DNA from: Nocardioides luteus
Lineage (GTDB): Bacteria > Actinomycetota > Actinomycetes > Propionibacteriales > Nocardioidaceae
DNA length: 49,083 nt
Assembly (NCBI RefSeq): GCF_014648595.1
Contig: NZ_BMRK01000028.1
Span: forward strand, 1 to 49,083
Direction: 5' to 3'
Below, one piece after another: positions 33,590 to 42,204 of this stretch (positions within the stretch are counted from its first letter, which is position 1; every line of letters begins with the position of its first letter). The notes under the pieces were generated by a model. That model was given only the letters and a program-made list of their open reading frames with translations, ran no database searches and was not told the origin of the DNA. The position numbers and the translations under genes were made by a program.

Positions 33590-33598
33590 CGGAGAGCC

Positions 33599-34846
33599 AT
33601 GGAGCACTCGCCCAAGGGCAGGGAGATCGAGCCTCTCACCGGTGACGCCGAGGTGATCATCACTCGTGGGGAGAGGATCGAAGAGCTCGGCATCCAGATG
33701 TCCGAGGCGGCCGACGTCCTGGAGGAGATCGCCAACAGCGAGCTCGCCGACGGCCAGATGCAGGGCAAGGCCGTCGCCGAGCTCCAGGACAAGATCGGCT
33801 CCTCCTACACGACGTTGCGAGAGGCCAGCGAGCTCTACACGCCCGTGGGGCCGCTGATCGCGGCGTACGGCGACAGCCTCGGCCAGATCCAGGCCAAGAT
33901 GAATCCCCTGGTCGACTCCTGCACGGACAAGTGGGCCGCCTACGAGGCGCTCCCGGAGGGCCAGGAGGAGGACGACGCCGAGGGGCAGGCCAAAGAGGCC
34001 GCCTACGACGAGTGGCGCGACGACGCCTCGGCCTGGGACGCCCACTACGACACCTGGGACGAGGCCTACGAGCTCGCGGTCAGCGGCATCGGCGAGGAGA
34101 TGGCCGGCAGCATCAAGGACGGCTTCTGGGAGATCTTCGGCTTCCTCATCAACATCCTCGAGGCCATCGCGATGGTCTTCATGATCGCCGGGCTCTTCCT
34201 CGGCGGCGTCGTCGCCATCATCGGGTTCGCCCTCGGTGCCGCGGTCCTGCTCGGCAAGATCGTCCAAGCATCAGCCGGCAAGTGCGACGTCACCGACGTG
34301 CTCCTGGCGGTCCTCGCGGTGCTCCCCTTCGGAAAGATCGGCCAGATAGGCAAGGCCTGGGCCGGCTTGGGGAAGAGCGCCGCCACCGGCGGGAAGGCCG
34401 TCGGCGCAGCAGGGCGAGCCGGCTACCGGAACTTCGCGCTGAAGCGAGCGGTGCCGCTCGTCGCGCCCGCGAACCCGGTCACGTACGGCTCCAAGATCAA
34501 GGTGGCCATCTCCATCTCCACCGGCGCGAAGGAGGTCCCACGGACCAGGGCTGCCTGGTTGGCCAACCCGATCAAGGCCCCCAAGGACATCGGCGTGGGC
34601 CTGTTCAGCGGGATCGACGTCGCCACCGGGAAGGCCCTCTACGGGACCCTGGCCACGGCCGGCACCGGGCTCGGCCCGAAAGTCGCCGCAGGGGTCGACG
34701 TGGTCGGCGGCCTCGGGAAGTGGATGGGTGAGTGGTACGGCACCGCCTCGACGAGCGAGGCCCTGCACGAGCGGCGGCTCGGCGATCAGGAGAGCGCGCA
34801 GGCATCGGTCCCGGACGTCGAGTCGACCGTCACCGGGGGCCGATGA
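33599..34846 (+). CDS. Putative type VII-associated effector scaffold with membrane hairpin, 415 aa
   Basis: Residues 1-175 are helical and acidic, in the style of WXG/LXG N-terminal domains (RIEELGIQMSEAADVLEEIA). A hydrophobic hairpin follows (about 188-225; EAIAMVFMIAGLFLGGVVA, then a second helix). The rest is Gly/Ala-rich with GKIGQIGKAWAGLGKSAATG and no catalytic motif that I recognise. It could be a toxin scaffold lacking an exchangeable tip, or a pore-type effector. ATG 33599; the stop overlaps the next start. Confidence 0.6.
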   Translation: MEHSPKGREIEPLTGDAEVIITRGERIEELGIQMSEAADVLEEIANSELADGQMQGKAVAELQDKIGSSYTTLREASELYTPVGPLIAAYGDSLGQIQAKMNPLVDSCTDKWAAYEALPEGQEEDDAEGQAKEAAYDEWRDDASAWDAHYDTWDEAYELAVSGIGEEMAGSIKDGFWEIFGFLINILEAIAMVFMIAGLFLGGVVAIIGFALGAAVLLGKIVQASAGKCDVTDVLLAVLAVLPFGKIGQIGKAWAGLGKSAATGGKAVGAAGRAGYRNFALKRAVPLVAPANPVTYGSKIKVAISISTGAKEVPRTRAAWLANPIKAPKDIGVGLFSGIDVATGKALYGTLATAGTGLGPKVAAGVDVVGGLGKWMGEWYGTASTSEALHERRLGDQESAQASVPDVESTVTGGR

Positions 34847-35481
34847 TGACCGAGACCTGGCAGGCTGAGATCGCGTTGACCTCGGACCGATGGACCCAGA
34901 TCCCGCGCGCCGACCGGAACGAGGGCGCGGCGGCGTGGGTCGAGGAGTCGCTCACCGGGCTCCGCGAGGCCTGGGGCGAGGCGTGGAGCGACGAGCTCGA
35001 CCCGACGGCGCGCACCCTGCTCGCCCACAACCTCGCCGAGGACCTCCACCCCGGGACGCTGGCCGCGCTGCTCCACTGGCCGGTGCCTGCTCCGGCGGTC
35101 AGCCGGGTGCGGGTCGTCCTCGGTGGCGGTGAGCCCATCGGCGCCGACGAGTGGCGACAGCAGGGCTTCGACGTCGACGAATACACCGGAGCCGCTCTCG
35201 GCCCAGGCCTGAAGTGCGTGGGCTCCCGGACCGGCGAGGTCGACGGTGAGACCGTCGAGCTGCTCACCGGTCTCTTCGTCTTCGCGACACAGGAGGCGAG
35301 CGTGATGGTCGTGATCGAGGCAGGCAGCCCCGAGGTCTTCGGGCTCACCTTCGCGGAGATGCCGCTCTTCCTCGCCGAGCTCGAGGTCGTCGGACCCGAC
35401 GGCACCCTCTTCTCGGCAGAGCCGCCACCCGGCCTGACGACCGACCCCTTCGACCTCTGGGAGGACCCTTCACTTGTCTGA
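34843..35481 (+). CDS. Hypothetical protein of type VII-like operon, 212 aa
   Basis: Unrecognised. Soluble, acidic, with an N-terminal helical part (WVEESLTGLREAWGEAW) and a beta-rich second half (SRVRVVLGGGEPIG; VELLTGLFVFATQEASVMVV). ATG 34843 and ATG 34846 both fit; the first overlaps the upstream stop. It overlaps the following gene by eight bases. As a cytoplasmic partner of a WXG-type effector operon it could be a chaperone or immunity protein. Confidence 0.6.
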   Translation: MMTETWQAEIALTSDRWTQIPRADRNEGAAAWVEESLTGLREAWGEAWSDELDPTARTLLAHNLAEDLHPGTLAALLHWPVPAPAVSRVRVVLGGGEPIGADEWRQQGFDVDEYTGAALGPGLKCVGSRTGEVDGETVELLTGLFVFATQEASVMVVIEAGSPEVFGLTFAEMPLFLAELEVVGPDGTLFSAEPPPGLTTDPFDLWEDPSLV

Positions 35482-36118
35482 GTCATCTGCGGCCGCGCCC
35501 GCACAGCACTCCTCGCTACGCCAGCTGCTCGGCGGCACGAAGGATCCGGAGTTCGAGCTGAAGCTCCTCCCCGGGTGGGAGCGGCACTCTCCCGACGAGG
35601 CCGACAAGGCTGCGATGGACGCGGCGCTGAAGAAGCGCTTCATGAGCGTCAACCGGCCTGACCTCCATGCCGCCATGCGTCTGCAGCTGGACCAGGCGTA
35701 CGCACTCATGAAGCAGCAGCAGGTCAAGGCCTACTTCGCCGCCACCGCCGAGACCGACAGCCTCGCCATCATCCCGGGAGCGATCCTCGCCACGACGTTC
35801 CTCGCCGACGGTGGCGGCACCCTCGACACCCATGTCGCGCAGATCATCCGCAACCACGGGGCCAAGCCGCTGTTCGGCGACCGGCGGTTCGTCCGCTACG
35901 AGCGCGAGTCGACGACGACCGCCGAGGGCGACGAGGCCGTGATCGCGACGTCGATCGTCTACATGACCCCGGTGCCGGGCTCGAAACGGCGGCGTGGCCT
36001 CCAGCTGACCGCGACGCTCGCACGGCCGGTCGACATGGCCGCGACCGACGAGAAGTTCGTGGCCTGGAAGCTGGCTCTGGACGTCTGCGTCTCGACGCTG
36101 CGGTGGCTGCCGGCCTGA
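35474..36118 (+). CDS. Hypothetical protein, last gene of type VII-like operon, 214 aa
   Basis: Unrecognised. The start is TTG 35474 within the end of the previous gene. Helices dominate the first 90 residues (AAMRLQLDQAYALMKQQQV), then strands (SLAIIPGAILATTFLADGGG; IVYMTPVPGSKRRRGLQLTA). No signal peptide is seen. Together with the 212-aa protein it resembles paired soluble proteins found beside WXG effectors. Convergent with hemY, one base apart. Confidence 0.58.
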   Translation: MSESSAAAPAQHSSLRQLLGGTKDPEFELKLLPGWERHSPDEADKAAMDAALKKRFMSVNRPDLHAAMRLQLDQAYALMKQQQVKAYFAATAETDSLAIIPGAILATTFLADGGGTLDTHVAQIIRNHGAKPLFGDRRFVRYERESTTTAEGDEAVIATSIVYMTPVPGSKRRRGLQLTATLARPVDMAATDEKFVAWKLALDVCVSTLRWLPA

Positions 36119-36119
36119 G

Positions 36120-37424
36120 TCAGCCGATCTCGCCGGCCGCGCGGTGGGCCGAGCCGATCGTGGCCGGGATGCCGACGCCGTCGTAGGAGGCACCGGCGAG
36201 AGCCAGACCAGGTACGCCGCGGAGCGCCTGCCGGATCCGGGCGACCCGGTCGAGGTGGCCGACGGGATACTGCGGCAGCGCGTCGGTCCAGCGCTGGACG
36301 TGGACGTCGAGGGGCTCCACGGTGAGGCCCGCGATCTGCTCGAGCGCGGCGAGCGAGTCTGCGACGAGGCGGTCGTCGTCGTCCGAGGGCGGCTCGCCGT
36401 GGCGCCCGATGGAGGTGCGCAGATAGTTGCCACGCTCCCCCACCCAGGCCCACTTGGCGAAGGAGAAGGTGGAGGCCTTGATCGCGGACTCCTCGACCGG
36501 CGGCACCAGGAAGCCGGACCTGCCGGTGAGCTCGGCGGGGAGATCGGGGAAGGCGAAGGTGATCACCGCGACGCTCGCGGTCTCGATCGCGGACAGCTCG
36601 CGGGCGACCGCCGGAGCGGTCGAGCGGAGCAGCTTCGCGGCCTGAGGAGCAGGGGTGGCGACCACGACGGCGTCGGCCGCCTCGACCTCGCCGCCGGTCT
36701 CGACCAGGAAGCCCTGCGGGGTGCGGGTGACCGCGTCGACCGGGGTCTCGAGCCGGATGTCGAGCCCCTCGGCGAGGGTGGCGGGCAGCCGGGACATGCC
36801 GCCCTCGATCCCGGCGAAGACCGGGACGGTCGAGGTCGGCAGCGCGGCAGCGGCCTCGAGCAGCGACCCCTTCTCGGCGAGCATGAACAGCTGCGGAGCG
36901 GCCGCCTTCACCGAGATCGCGCGGGCGTGGCCGGCGTACACCCCGGCGAGCAGCGGGTCCGCCAGCCGGTCGGCGGTCTCGTCGCCGAACCGAGAGGCGA
37001 TGAAGTCACCGACGGAGACGTCCTCGTCGGTCTTCGCGGGCGGGAGGGTGGGCTCGCGGCGTACGACCTCCAGGGTCTCTTCGGAGAGCAGGCCGGCCGC
37101 CTCCAGCGCGGGGAGGTCGAGTGGTACGCCCATGATCGAGCGCGGGATCGGCCGCAGCGCGCCGCGCGACCAGATCGCCGACTTCGCGTCGGTCGGGTGG
37201 ACTACCTCCAGGCCCGCCTCGCGCGCGAGGGAGACGCCCTCGGGGCGGCGGTTGAGCATCGCCTCGGCCCCGACGTCGACGGTGTGCCCGGCGACGGACT
37301 CCCCACGGATCTTGCCCCCGACCCGGTCCGAGGCCTCCAGCACCGTGACCCGATGACCCTTCCGGGCCAGGTCGCGGGCCGCGGTCAGTCCGGCGATCCC
37401 TGCTCCGACGACGATGACACGCAC
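36120..37424 (-). CDS. hemY: Coproporphyrinogen III oxidase (HemY/CgoX type), 434 aa
   Basis: The FAD-binding fold starts [21 protein letters not shown], with [22 protein letters not shown] next, the canonical HemY opening. The C-terminal [23 protein letters not shown] closes the FAD site. In actinobacteria this enzyme oxidises coproporphyrinogen III to coproporphyrin III ahead of ferrochelatase and HemQ. GTG 37424 is the start. It belongs with hemE and hemQ but is separated from both by inserted operons. Confidence 0.92.
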   Translation of the reverse strand: MRVIVVGAGIAGLTAARDLARKGHRVTVLEASDRVGGKIRGESVAGHTVDVGAEAMLNRRPEGVSLAREAGLEVVHPTDAKSAIWSRGALRPIPRSIMGVPLDLPALEAAGLLSEETLEVVRREPTLPPAKTDEDVSVGDFIASRFGDETADRLADPLLAGVYAGHARAISVKAAAPQLFMLAEKGSLLEAAAALPTSTVPVFAGIEGGMSRLPATLAEGLDIRLETPVDAVTRTPQGFLVETGGEVEAADAVVVATPAPQAAKLLRSTAPAVARELSAIETASVAVITFAFPDLPAELTGRSGFLVPPVEESAIKASTFSFAKWAWVGERGNYLRTSIGRHGEPPSDDDDRLVADSLAALEQIAGLTVEPLDVHVQRWTDALPQYPVGHLDRVARIRQALRGVPGLALAGASYDGVGIPATIGSAHRAAGEIG

Positions 37425-37457
37425 AGGATCAGTCTCGCATCCCGCTGATCGCCGGGA

Positions 37458-37748
37458 TCAGGTGAGCCGCTCGACCGCCGTCTTCGCCTCGGCCAGCCCG
37501 GCTCCGGTCGCCTCCCGGTAGACCTTGATCGCCTCGATCTTCTTGCCCGCACGAGTCAGCGCCACGACCTCGTCCTGGCGCGGCAGCGGCGGCGCCTCCA
37601 GCCCCGCGTCCTTCAGGAGCAGGTCGACCTTGTCCTCGAGACGGTCGATGCGGCGGGAGACCTCCTTCCGCACCTTCCGCTCCGACGACTCGATCGCGAA
37701 GTAGACCAGGACGACCAGGACGAGGGTTGCGCTTCCGATGACATCCAC
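37458..37748 (-). CDS. Small membrane protein with L7/L12 C-terminal-like domain, 96 aa
   Basis: An N-terminal membrane helix (IGSATLVLVVLVYFAIES), a short coiled coil (RRIDRLEDKVDLLL) and then RAGKKIEAIKVYREATGAGLAEAKTAVERL, which copies the C-terminal helix-turn of ribosomal protein L7/L12. Such proteins are widespread and uncharacterised in actinobacteria. It follows the hemY gene's promoter side on the same strand, 33 bases from the hemY start. ATG at 37746-37748. Confidence 0.75.
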   Translation of the reverse strand: MDVIGSATLVLVVLVYFAIESSERKVRKEVSRRIDRLEDKVDLLLKDAGLEAPPLPRQDEVVALTRAGKKIEAIKVYREATGAGLAEAKTAVERLT

Positions 37749-37760
37749 GGTCGAAACCCT

Positions 37761-37968
37761 AGTGCCGAGAGGTCTCCCCCGTCGGCCGAGACGTCACTGC
37801 CGCAGGCCGAGACGTCGCTACCGTCGGCCGAGAGGTCGCTACCGTCGGCCGACACGTCACCAGTGCTGTCTCGTCCGACGTACGTGACGCCTCGGCCGAC
37901 GTAAGCGACGCCTCAACCAGCCTGAGCGACCTCTCGGCCGACCTACCTGACGCCTCGGCCGGCTGGGG
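37761..37968. repeat. Array of degenerate 21-bp repeats, head-to-head
   Basis: Units near CGTCGGCCGAGACGTCACT run forward at 37780-37800, 37801-37821, 37822-37842 and 37843-37863. After a short centre the same unit runs on the opposite strand at 37869-37889, 37890-37910, 37911-37931 and 37932-37952, with partial units at both ends. No spacers, so it is not CRISPR. A second array of the same family lies at 48848-49083. Confidence 0.8.
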
Positions 37969-38466
37969 TCAGCCGGCGAGCCGGCCGAAGTTCGAGCGGT
38001 GGAAGACCAGGGGCTGGCCGGCGCCGTGGTCGGCGGCGTGGAGCTGGAGGAGCACGACGATGTGGTCGCCGGCCTCGACCTCGCGGTAGATCGTGCAGTC
38101 GAACTGGGCCAGGCCCTCGTCGAGGGTGAGGGCACCGTCGAGCGAGGCGCTGACGGTGAGGCCGTCGAAACGAGAGCCGACAGGGCCGGCGAGCTGGCGG
38201 CATACCTCGCCGTGGTGCTCGGCGAGCACCGTCACCCCCAGGTGGGACGACCGCCGCAGGTCGGGCCAGGTCTTGGAGGTGTTGGCGACCGAGAAGGAGA
38301 CCAGCGGCGGGTCCAGGGACACCGAGGTGAACGACGATGCCGCCAGGCCGACCGGCCGGCCGTCGACGACGGCCGCCACCGCCACGACGCCGCTGGGGAA
38401 GACGCCGAATGCCTCCCGCAGCGCGGCGGGGTCGAGATCCTGGTTGGTACGCAGCGGACCGGTCAT
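37969..38466 (-). CDS. Flavin reductase-like FMN-binding protein, 165 aa
   Basis: Flavin reductase-domain fold: LREAFGVFPSGVVAVAAV, GLAASSFTSVSLDPPLVSFSVANTSKTWP and CTIYREVEAGDHIVVLLQ. It reduces FMN with NAD(P)H and hands it to the two-component monooxygenases of the same operon. The start overlaps the MFS stop (ATGA). It is the last gene of the sulfur-scavenging operon; its stop borders the 21-bp repeat array. Confidence 0.88.
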   Translation of the reverse strand: MTGPLRTNQDLDPAALREAFGVFPSGVVAVAAVVDGRPVGLAASSFTSVSLDPPLVSFSVANTSKTWPDLRRSSHLGVTVLAEHHGEVCRQLAGPVGSRFDGLTVSASLDGALTLDEGLAQFDCTIYREVEAGDHIVVLLQLHAADHGAGQPLVFHRSNFGRLAG

Positions 38467-39812
38467 CCGGTCACCACCTCTCTCGCGGGCTCGGCCCGCG
38501 CTTCTTCCACCGCCGTGTCCCGCAGCCTCTCGCCGCGGGTCTCCGGAAGCAGCCACATGCAGGTCAGACTGATCGCAGCGACCACGACGTTGTAGCCGGC
38601 CACCCACCACAGCGAGCGGTCATCGGAGAGCGCCACCAGGGCGGCCGCGATCAGCGGCGTCAGCCCGGAGGCCACCACTCCGGAGATCTGGTAGAGCGCG
38701 TTGAGCGCGGAGAATCGGTAGCGGGTGTCGAACAGCTCGCTCCAGAACGCTGCCAGCGGCCCGTAGACGGTGCCGTAGACCAGGCCGAGCCCGCCGACGA
38801 AGGCGGCCACCGACGCCACCACCGCCCCGGACTGCACCGCGGCCGCCACCGGGAAGGCGATCACCAGGCCGACCACGGCGCCGACGGTGTAGACCGGCTT
38901 GCGACCGAATCGGTCGCTGAGCGCTCCGGCGACGACCGTCATGATCACGCCCAGCACCGCACCAGCCATGATCGCGTTGAGCACCACCGAGCGGCTCAGA
39001 CCAGCGTCGGAGACGGCGTAGGAGAGCAGGAAGACCGAGTAGAGGTTGTAGGTGAACCCCTCGACGAACCGGGTGCCCATCCCGAGCAGCAGCGTGCGCG
39101 GCTGACGTCGGAAGAGCTCTACGACGGGCAGCTTGGAGACCTTCTTCTCCTTCTGCACCTCCTGGAAGGACGGCGTCTCCATGATCGAGAGCCGGATCCA
39201 GGCTCCGATGGCGAGCAGCACGATCGAGATCAGGAAGCAGACCCGCCATCCCCACGCCAGGAACGCCGCGTCCGGCAGCTGCGAGGCCACCGCGAACGCC
39301 CCCGAGGCGAGCACGAGCCCGCCGGGGACACCGATGTGCGCGAAGCTCCCGTAGAGCCCGCGGCGTCCGGCCGGTGCGTACTCGGTGGCGAGCAGCACCG
39401 CCCCGCCGTACTCACCGCCGACGCCGATCCCCTGCAGGATCCGGAGCACCACCAGCGCGATCGGGGCAAGGACCCCGATGGAGTCGTACGTCGGCAGCAG
39501 CCCGACCAGGGAGGTGCCGACGCCCATGATCACGAGCGTCCAGATCAGCATCGTCTTGCGGCCGATCCGGTCGCCGAAGTGGCCGAAGATCAGCCCGCCG
39601 ATCGGGCGGGCCAAGAACCCGACGGCGAAGGTGCCGAAGGAGGCGAAGGTGGCCGCGGTGCCGTCGAGCCCGTTGAAGTAGAGCTTGTCGAAGACGAGGC
39701 CGGCGGCGGTGCCGTAGAGAAAGAAGTCGTACCACTCGATCGTGGCGCCGACCGAGGCTGCGAGCGCGACCCGCTTCGGGCTCGCGGCAGTCTTTCCGGG
39801 AACAGTCGACAT
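38463..39812 (-). CDS. MFS transporter, metabolite:H+ symporter type, 449 aa
   Basis: Twelve-helix MFS with MHS family marks: ATIEWYDFFLYGTAAGLVF, FGHFGDRIGRKTML, LQGIGVGGEYGGAVLLATEYAP and DRFGRKPVY. These proteins import organic acids or related anions with protons. In this operon uptake of a sulfonate, sulfone or related compound is inferred. ATG at 39812; the next gene upstream ends 8 bases away. Confidence 0.88.
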   Translation of the reverse strand: MSTVPGKTAASPKRVALAASVGATIEWYDFFLYGTAAGLVFDKLYFNGLDGTAATFASFGTFAVGFLARPIGGLIFGHFGDRIGRKTMLIWTLVIMGVGTSLVGLLPTYDSIGVLAPIALVVLRILQGIGVGGEYGGAVLLATEYAPAGRRGLYGSFAHIGVPGGLVLASGAFAVASQLPDAAFLAWGWRVCFLISIVLLAIGAWIRLSIMETPSFQEVQKEKKVSKLPVVELFRRQPRTLLLGMGTRFVEGFTYNLYSVFLLSYAVSDAGLSRSVVLNAIMAGAVLGVIMTVVAGALSDRFGRKPVYTVGAVVGLVIAFPVAAAVQSGAVVASVAAFVGGLGLVYGTVYGPLAAFWSELFDTRYRFSALNALYQISGVVASGLTPLIAAALVALSDDRSLWWVAGYNVVVAAISLTCMWLLPETRGERLRDTAVEEARAEPAREVVTG

Positions 39813-39820
39813 GTCGGTCC

Positions 39821-40969
39821 CTACTGCGCGGCGGCGCCGAACGGCACAGCCGCTCCGCGGCCGGCGACAGGGGCGGGGTGGGACCACAGGCCCCGGCGGC
39901 CGAGCTCGGGCAGGACGCCCTCGCCGAACCAGTAGGACTCCTCCAGGTGCGGGTAGCCCGAGAGGACGAACTCGGTGATCCCCACCTCGTGGTAGGCCTC
40001 GATCAGGTCGGCGATCTCGGTGTAGGAGCCGACCAGAGCGGTGCCGGCGCCACCGCGTACCAGCCCGACACCCGCCCACAGGTTGGGGTGGACCTCCAGC
40101 CCGTCCCGCGAGCCCTTGTTGAGCTCCAGCATCCGTCGCTGACCCTCCGAGACGCTGCGCGAGAGACCCGCCTGGACCCGCGCGATGTCCTCGTCGGAGA
40201 TGTTCTCCAGCAGCCGGTCGGCCTCGGCCCAGGCGGCCGCGGAGGTGTCCCGGGCGATCGAGTGGAGGCGGATGCCGAAGCGGAGCTCGCGGCCGTGCTC
40301 GGCGGCCAGCTTCTGCACCTTCGCGATCTTCTCCGCCACGGCGGCCGGCGGCTCGCCCCAGGTCAGGTAGACGTCGGCGTACTCGGCGGCGACCTCCAGC
40401 GCCTTCGGCGACGAGCCGCCGAAGTAGACGTCCGGCACCGGGTTCGGCTGCTGCTCGAGGCGCGCGTTCTCGACCGAGAGGTGCTTGCCGGAGTACGTCA
40501 CCGTCTCGCCCGCCCACAGCCGACGGATGATGTGCAGGAACTCCCCGCACCGCTCGTAGCGCTCCTCTTTGCCCAGGAAGTCGCCGTACATCCGCTGCTC
40601 GTGGTCCTCGCCGCCGGTGACGACGTTGAGCAGCAACCGCTGGCCGGAGAGGTTCTGGAAGGTGCCCGCCATCTGCGCGGCCAGGTAGGGCGAGACCGAG
40701 TCGGGTCGGAACGCGACCAGGAACTTCAGCCTCTCGGAGAGCGAGCTGAGCATCGCCGTGGTCACCCAGGCGTCCTCGCACCACGCACCGGTCGGCGTCA
40801 GCGCCGCCTCGAAGCCGAGCTGCTCGGCGCTGCGGGCGATCTGGCCGAGGTAGGGCACCGTCGCGGGCCGGCCCGACGCCAGCGCGCTGACGCCGTGGCC
40901 GCCGCCGATCACGTGCCGGCCGTCGCCGCCGTTGGTCGGGAGGAACCAGTGGAACTTGAGGGTGCTCAT
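39821..40969 (-). CDS. ssuD: FMNH2-dependent alkanesulfonate monooxygenase-like (SsuD/MsuD), 382 aa
   Basis: SsuD family: KFHWFLPTNGGDGRHV start, FEAALTPTGAWCEDAW, FQNLSGQRLLLNVVTGGEDHEQ, YGDFLGKEERYERCGEFL, VYFGGSSPKALEVAAEYADVYLTWGEPP and FVLSGYPHLEESYWFGEGVLP. It cleaves C-S bonds of alkanesulfonates to sulfite and aldehyde using reduced FMN. Next to sfnG it may act on methanesulfonate or methanesulfinate (MsuD-like). The chain is normal length. ATG 40969. Confidence 0.9.
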   Translation of the reverse strand: MSTLKFHWFLPTNGGDGRHVIGGGHGVSALASGRPATVPYLGQIARSAEQLGFEAALTPTGAWCEDAWVTTAMLSSLSERLKFLVAFRPDSVSPYLAAQMAGTFQNLSGQRLLLNVVTGGEDHEQRMYGDFLGKEERYERCGEFLHIIRRLWAGETVTYSGKHLSVENARLEQQPNPVPDVYFGGSSPKALEVAAEYADVYLTWGEPPAAVAEKIAKVQKLAAEHGRELRFGIRLHSIARDTSAAAWAEADRLLENISDEDIARVQAGLSRSVSEGQRRMLELNKGSRDGLEVHPNLWAGVGLVRGGAGTALVGSYTEIADLIEAYHEVGITEFVLSGYPHLEESYWFGEGVLPELGRRGLWSHPAPVAGRGAAVPFGAAAQ

Positions 40970-40995
40970 GTGCTGCCTTTCGGTAGGGATGTGTG

Positions 40996-42204
40996 TCAGA
41001 GCTGTCCGTGGCGGGGCGGCTGGGTGCCGTCGACCGCCCACCGCCCGAGGTGGTGCACCTTCCAGGCGGCCGGGTCGTGCAGGGTGTGGGTGCGCGCGTT
41101 GCGCCAGTGGCGGTCGAGGTTGGTGGTGGACAGCGCTGCCCGGGTGCCGGAGACCTCGAGCAGCCGGCTGCTGACGTCGACCGAGACCTGCGCGGTCGAC
41201 GCGCGGGCCGCGGCCACCGCCAGGCTCGCCTCCGCGGCCGACTCCGCGGTCAGGTCTGCGTCGGCCTCGTCCACGCGCCGGCCGGCCTCAGCCAGGAGCG
41301 CCTCGGCGCTGCGTACGGCCAGCTCCATCTCGCCGAAGGCGTGCACGACCAGCGGGTCCTGGGCGGCCGTCTCGGCCCCGGCGAGGGCGACAGCGTCGGC
41401 GTAGGGACGCGACATCGTGAGCACGAACTCGGAGGCCTCGTCCAACGCGCGCCGCGCGATCCCGGCGTCGATGGCGGCGTGCAGCAGCTGCGCGAAGGCT
41501 CCGTAGGTCGTCGGCCGATCGAAGGTGACCGCGAACGGAGTGATCCACTCCTCGGCGACGACGACGTCGGTGAGGCGCACTGTCCCCGACCCCGTCGTAC
41601 GCTGCCCGACCGCGTCCCAGTCATCGATGATCTCGACTCCGGGAGTCTCGGTGCGGACCCACGCCACCTGCAACGGCCCGTCGACGCCGCGCCGCGCCAG
41701 CACCGCGAGGTAGTCGGCGAAGAGCGAGCCGGTGCAGTAGAACTTCTCGCCGTTGAGCAGCCACTCCCCCTCCTCCCGGGCAGGCGTGAGGGCCGTGCGG
41801 ATGTCGCGGACGTGCTTGGTGCCGAACTCCGACTGCGCGTTGGCGACCAGCGCACCGGCGCGCACGTCGCTGTAGATGCGCTGCTGCTGTTCGCGGGTGC
41901 CGTTGAGGCGCAGCTGGTTGAGGAAGACGAAGTGGCTGTGTGGCACCTGGCCGACGTTGGGATCGCCCCACGAGACCAGCCGGAACACCTCGGCCACCGT
42001 CGAGGCCGACAGCGCCGGGCCGCCGAACTCGAGCGGAACGGTCAGCGAGCCGAGCCCCGCCGCGGCGTACGCCCTGACCTGGTCGTGGGGCAGCACCCGG
42101 CCCCGGTCGCGGGCGCCGTCGCCGAGGGCGAGCTCTTCGGCCAGCCGCCGCGCCGCCAGGGGTGCGGTCTCGGCCTCGATACGGGAGATCTCGGTCGTGC
42201 TCAA
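40996..42204 (-). CDS. sfnB: Acyl-CoA dehydrogenase-fold flavoenzyme (SfnB/DszC-like), 402 aa
   Basis: The acyl-CoA dehydrogenase fold lacks the usual catalytic glutamate context and instead looks like SfnB/DszC monooxygenases: VRAYAAAGLGSLTVPLEFGGPAL, QAQSEFGTKHVRDI-like NAQSEFGTKHVRDIRT, WLLNGEKFYCTGSLFADYLAVLA and a closing NLDRHWRNARTHTLHDPAAWKVHHLGRW-type end. It probably uses FMNH2 from the operon's reductase. The start is TTG 42204, overlapping the SfnG stop (TTGA). Confidence 0.8.
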   Translation of the reverse strand: MSTTEISRIEAETAPLAARRLAEELALGDGARDRGRVLPHDQVRAYAAAGLGSLTVPLEFGGPALSASTVAEVFRLVSWGDPNVGQVPHSHFVFLNQLRLNGTREQQQRIYSDVRAGALVANAQSEFGTKHVRDIRTALTPAREEGEWLLNGEKFYCTGSLFADYLAVLARRGVDGPLQVAWVRTETPGVEIIDDWDAVGQRTTGSGTVRLTDVVVAEEWITPFAVTFDRPTTYGAFAQLLHAAIDAGIARRALDEASEFVLTMSRPYADAVALAGAETAAQDPLVVHAFGEMELAVRSAEALLAEAGRRVDEADADLTAESAAEASLAVAAARASTAQVSVDVSSRLLEVSGTRAALSTTNLDRHWRNARTHTLHDPAAWKVHHLGRWAVDGTQPPRHGQL

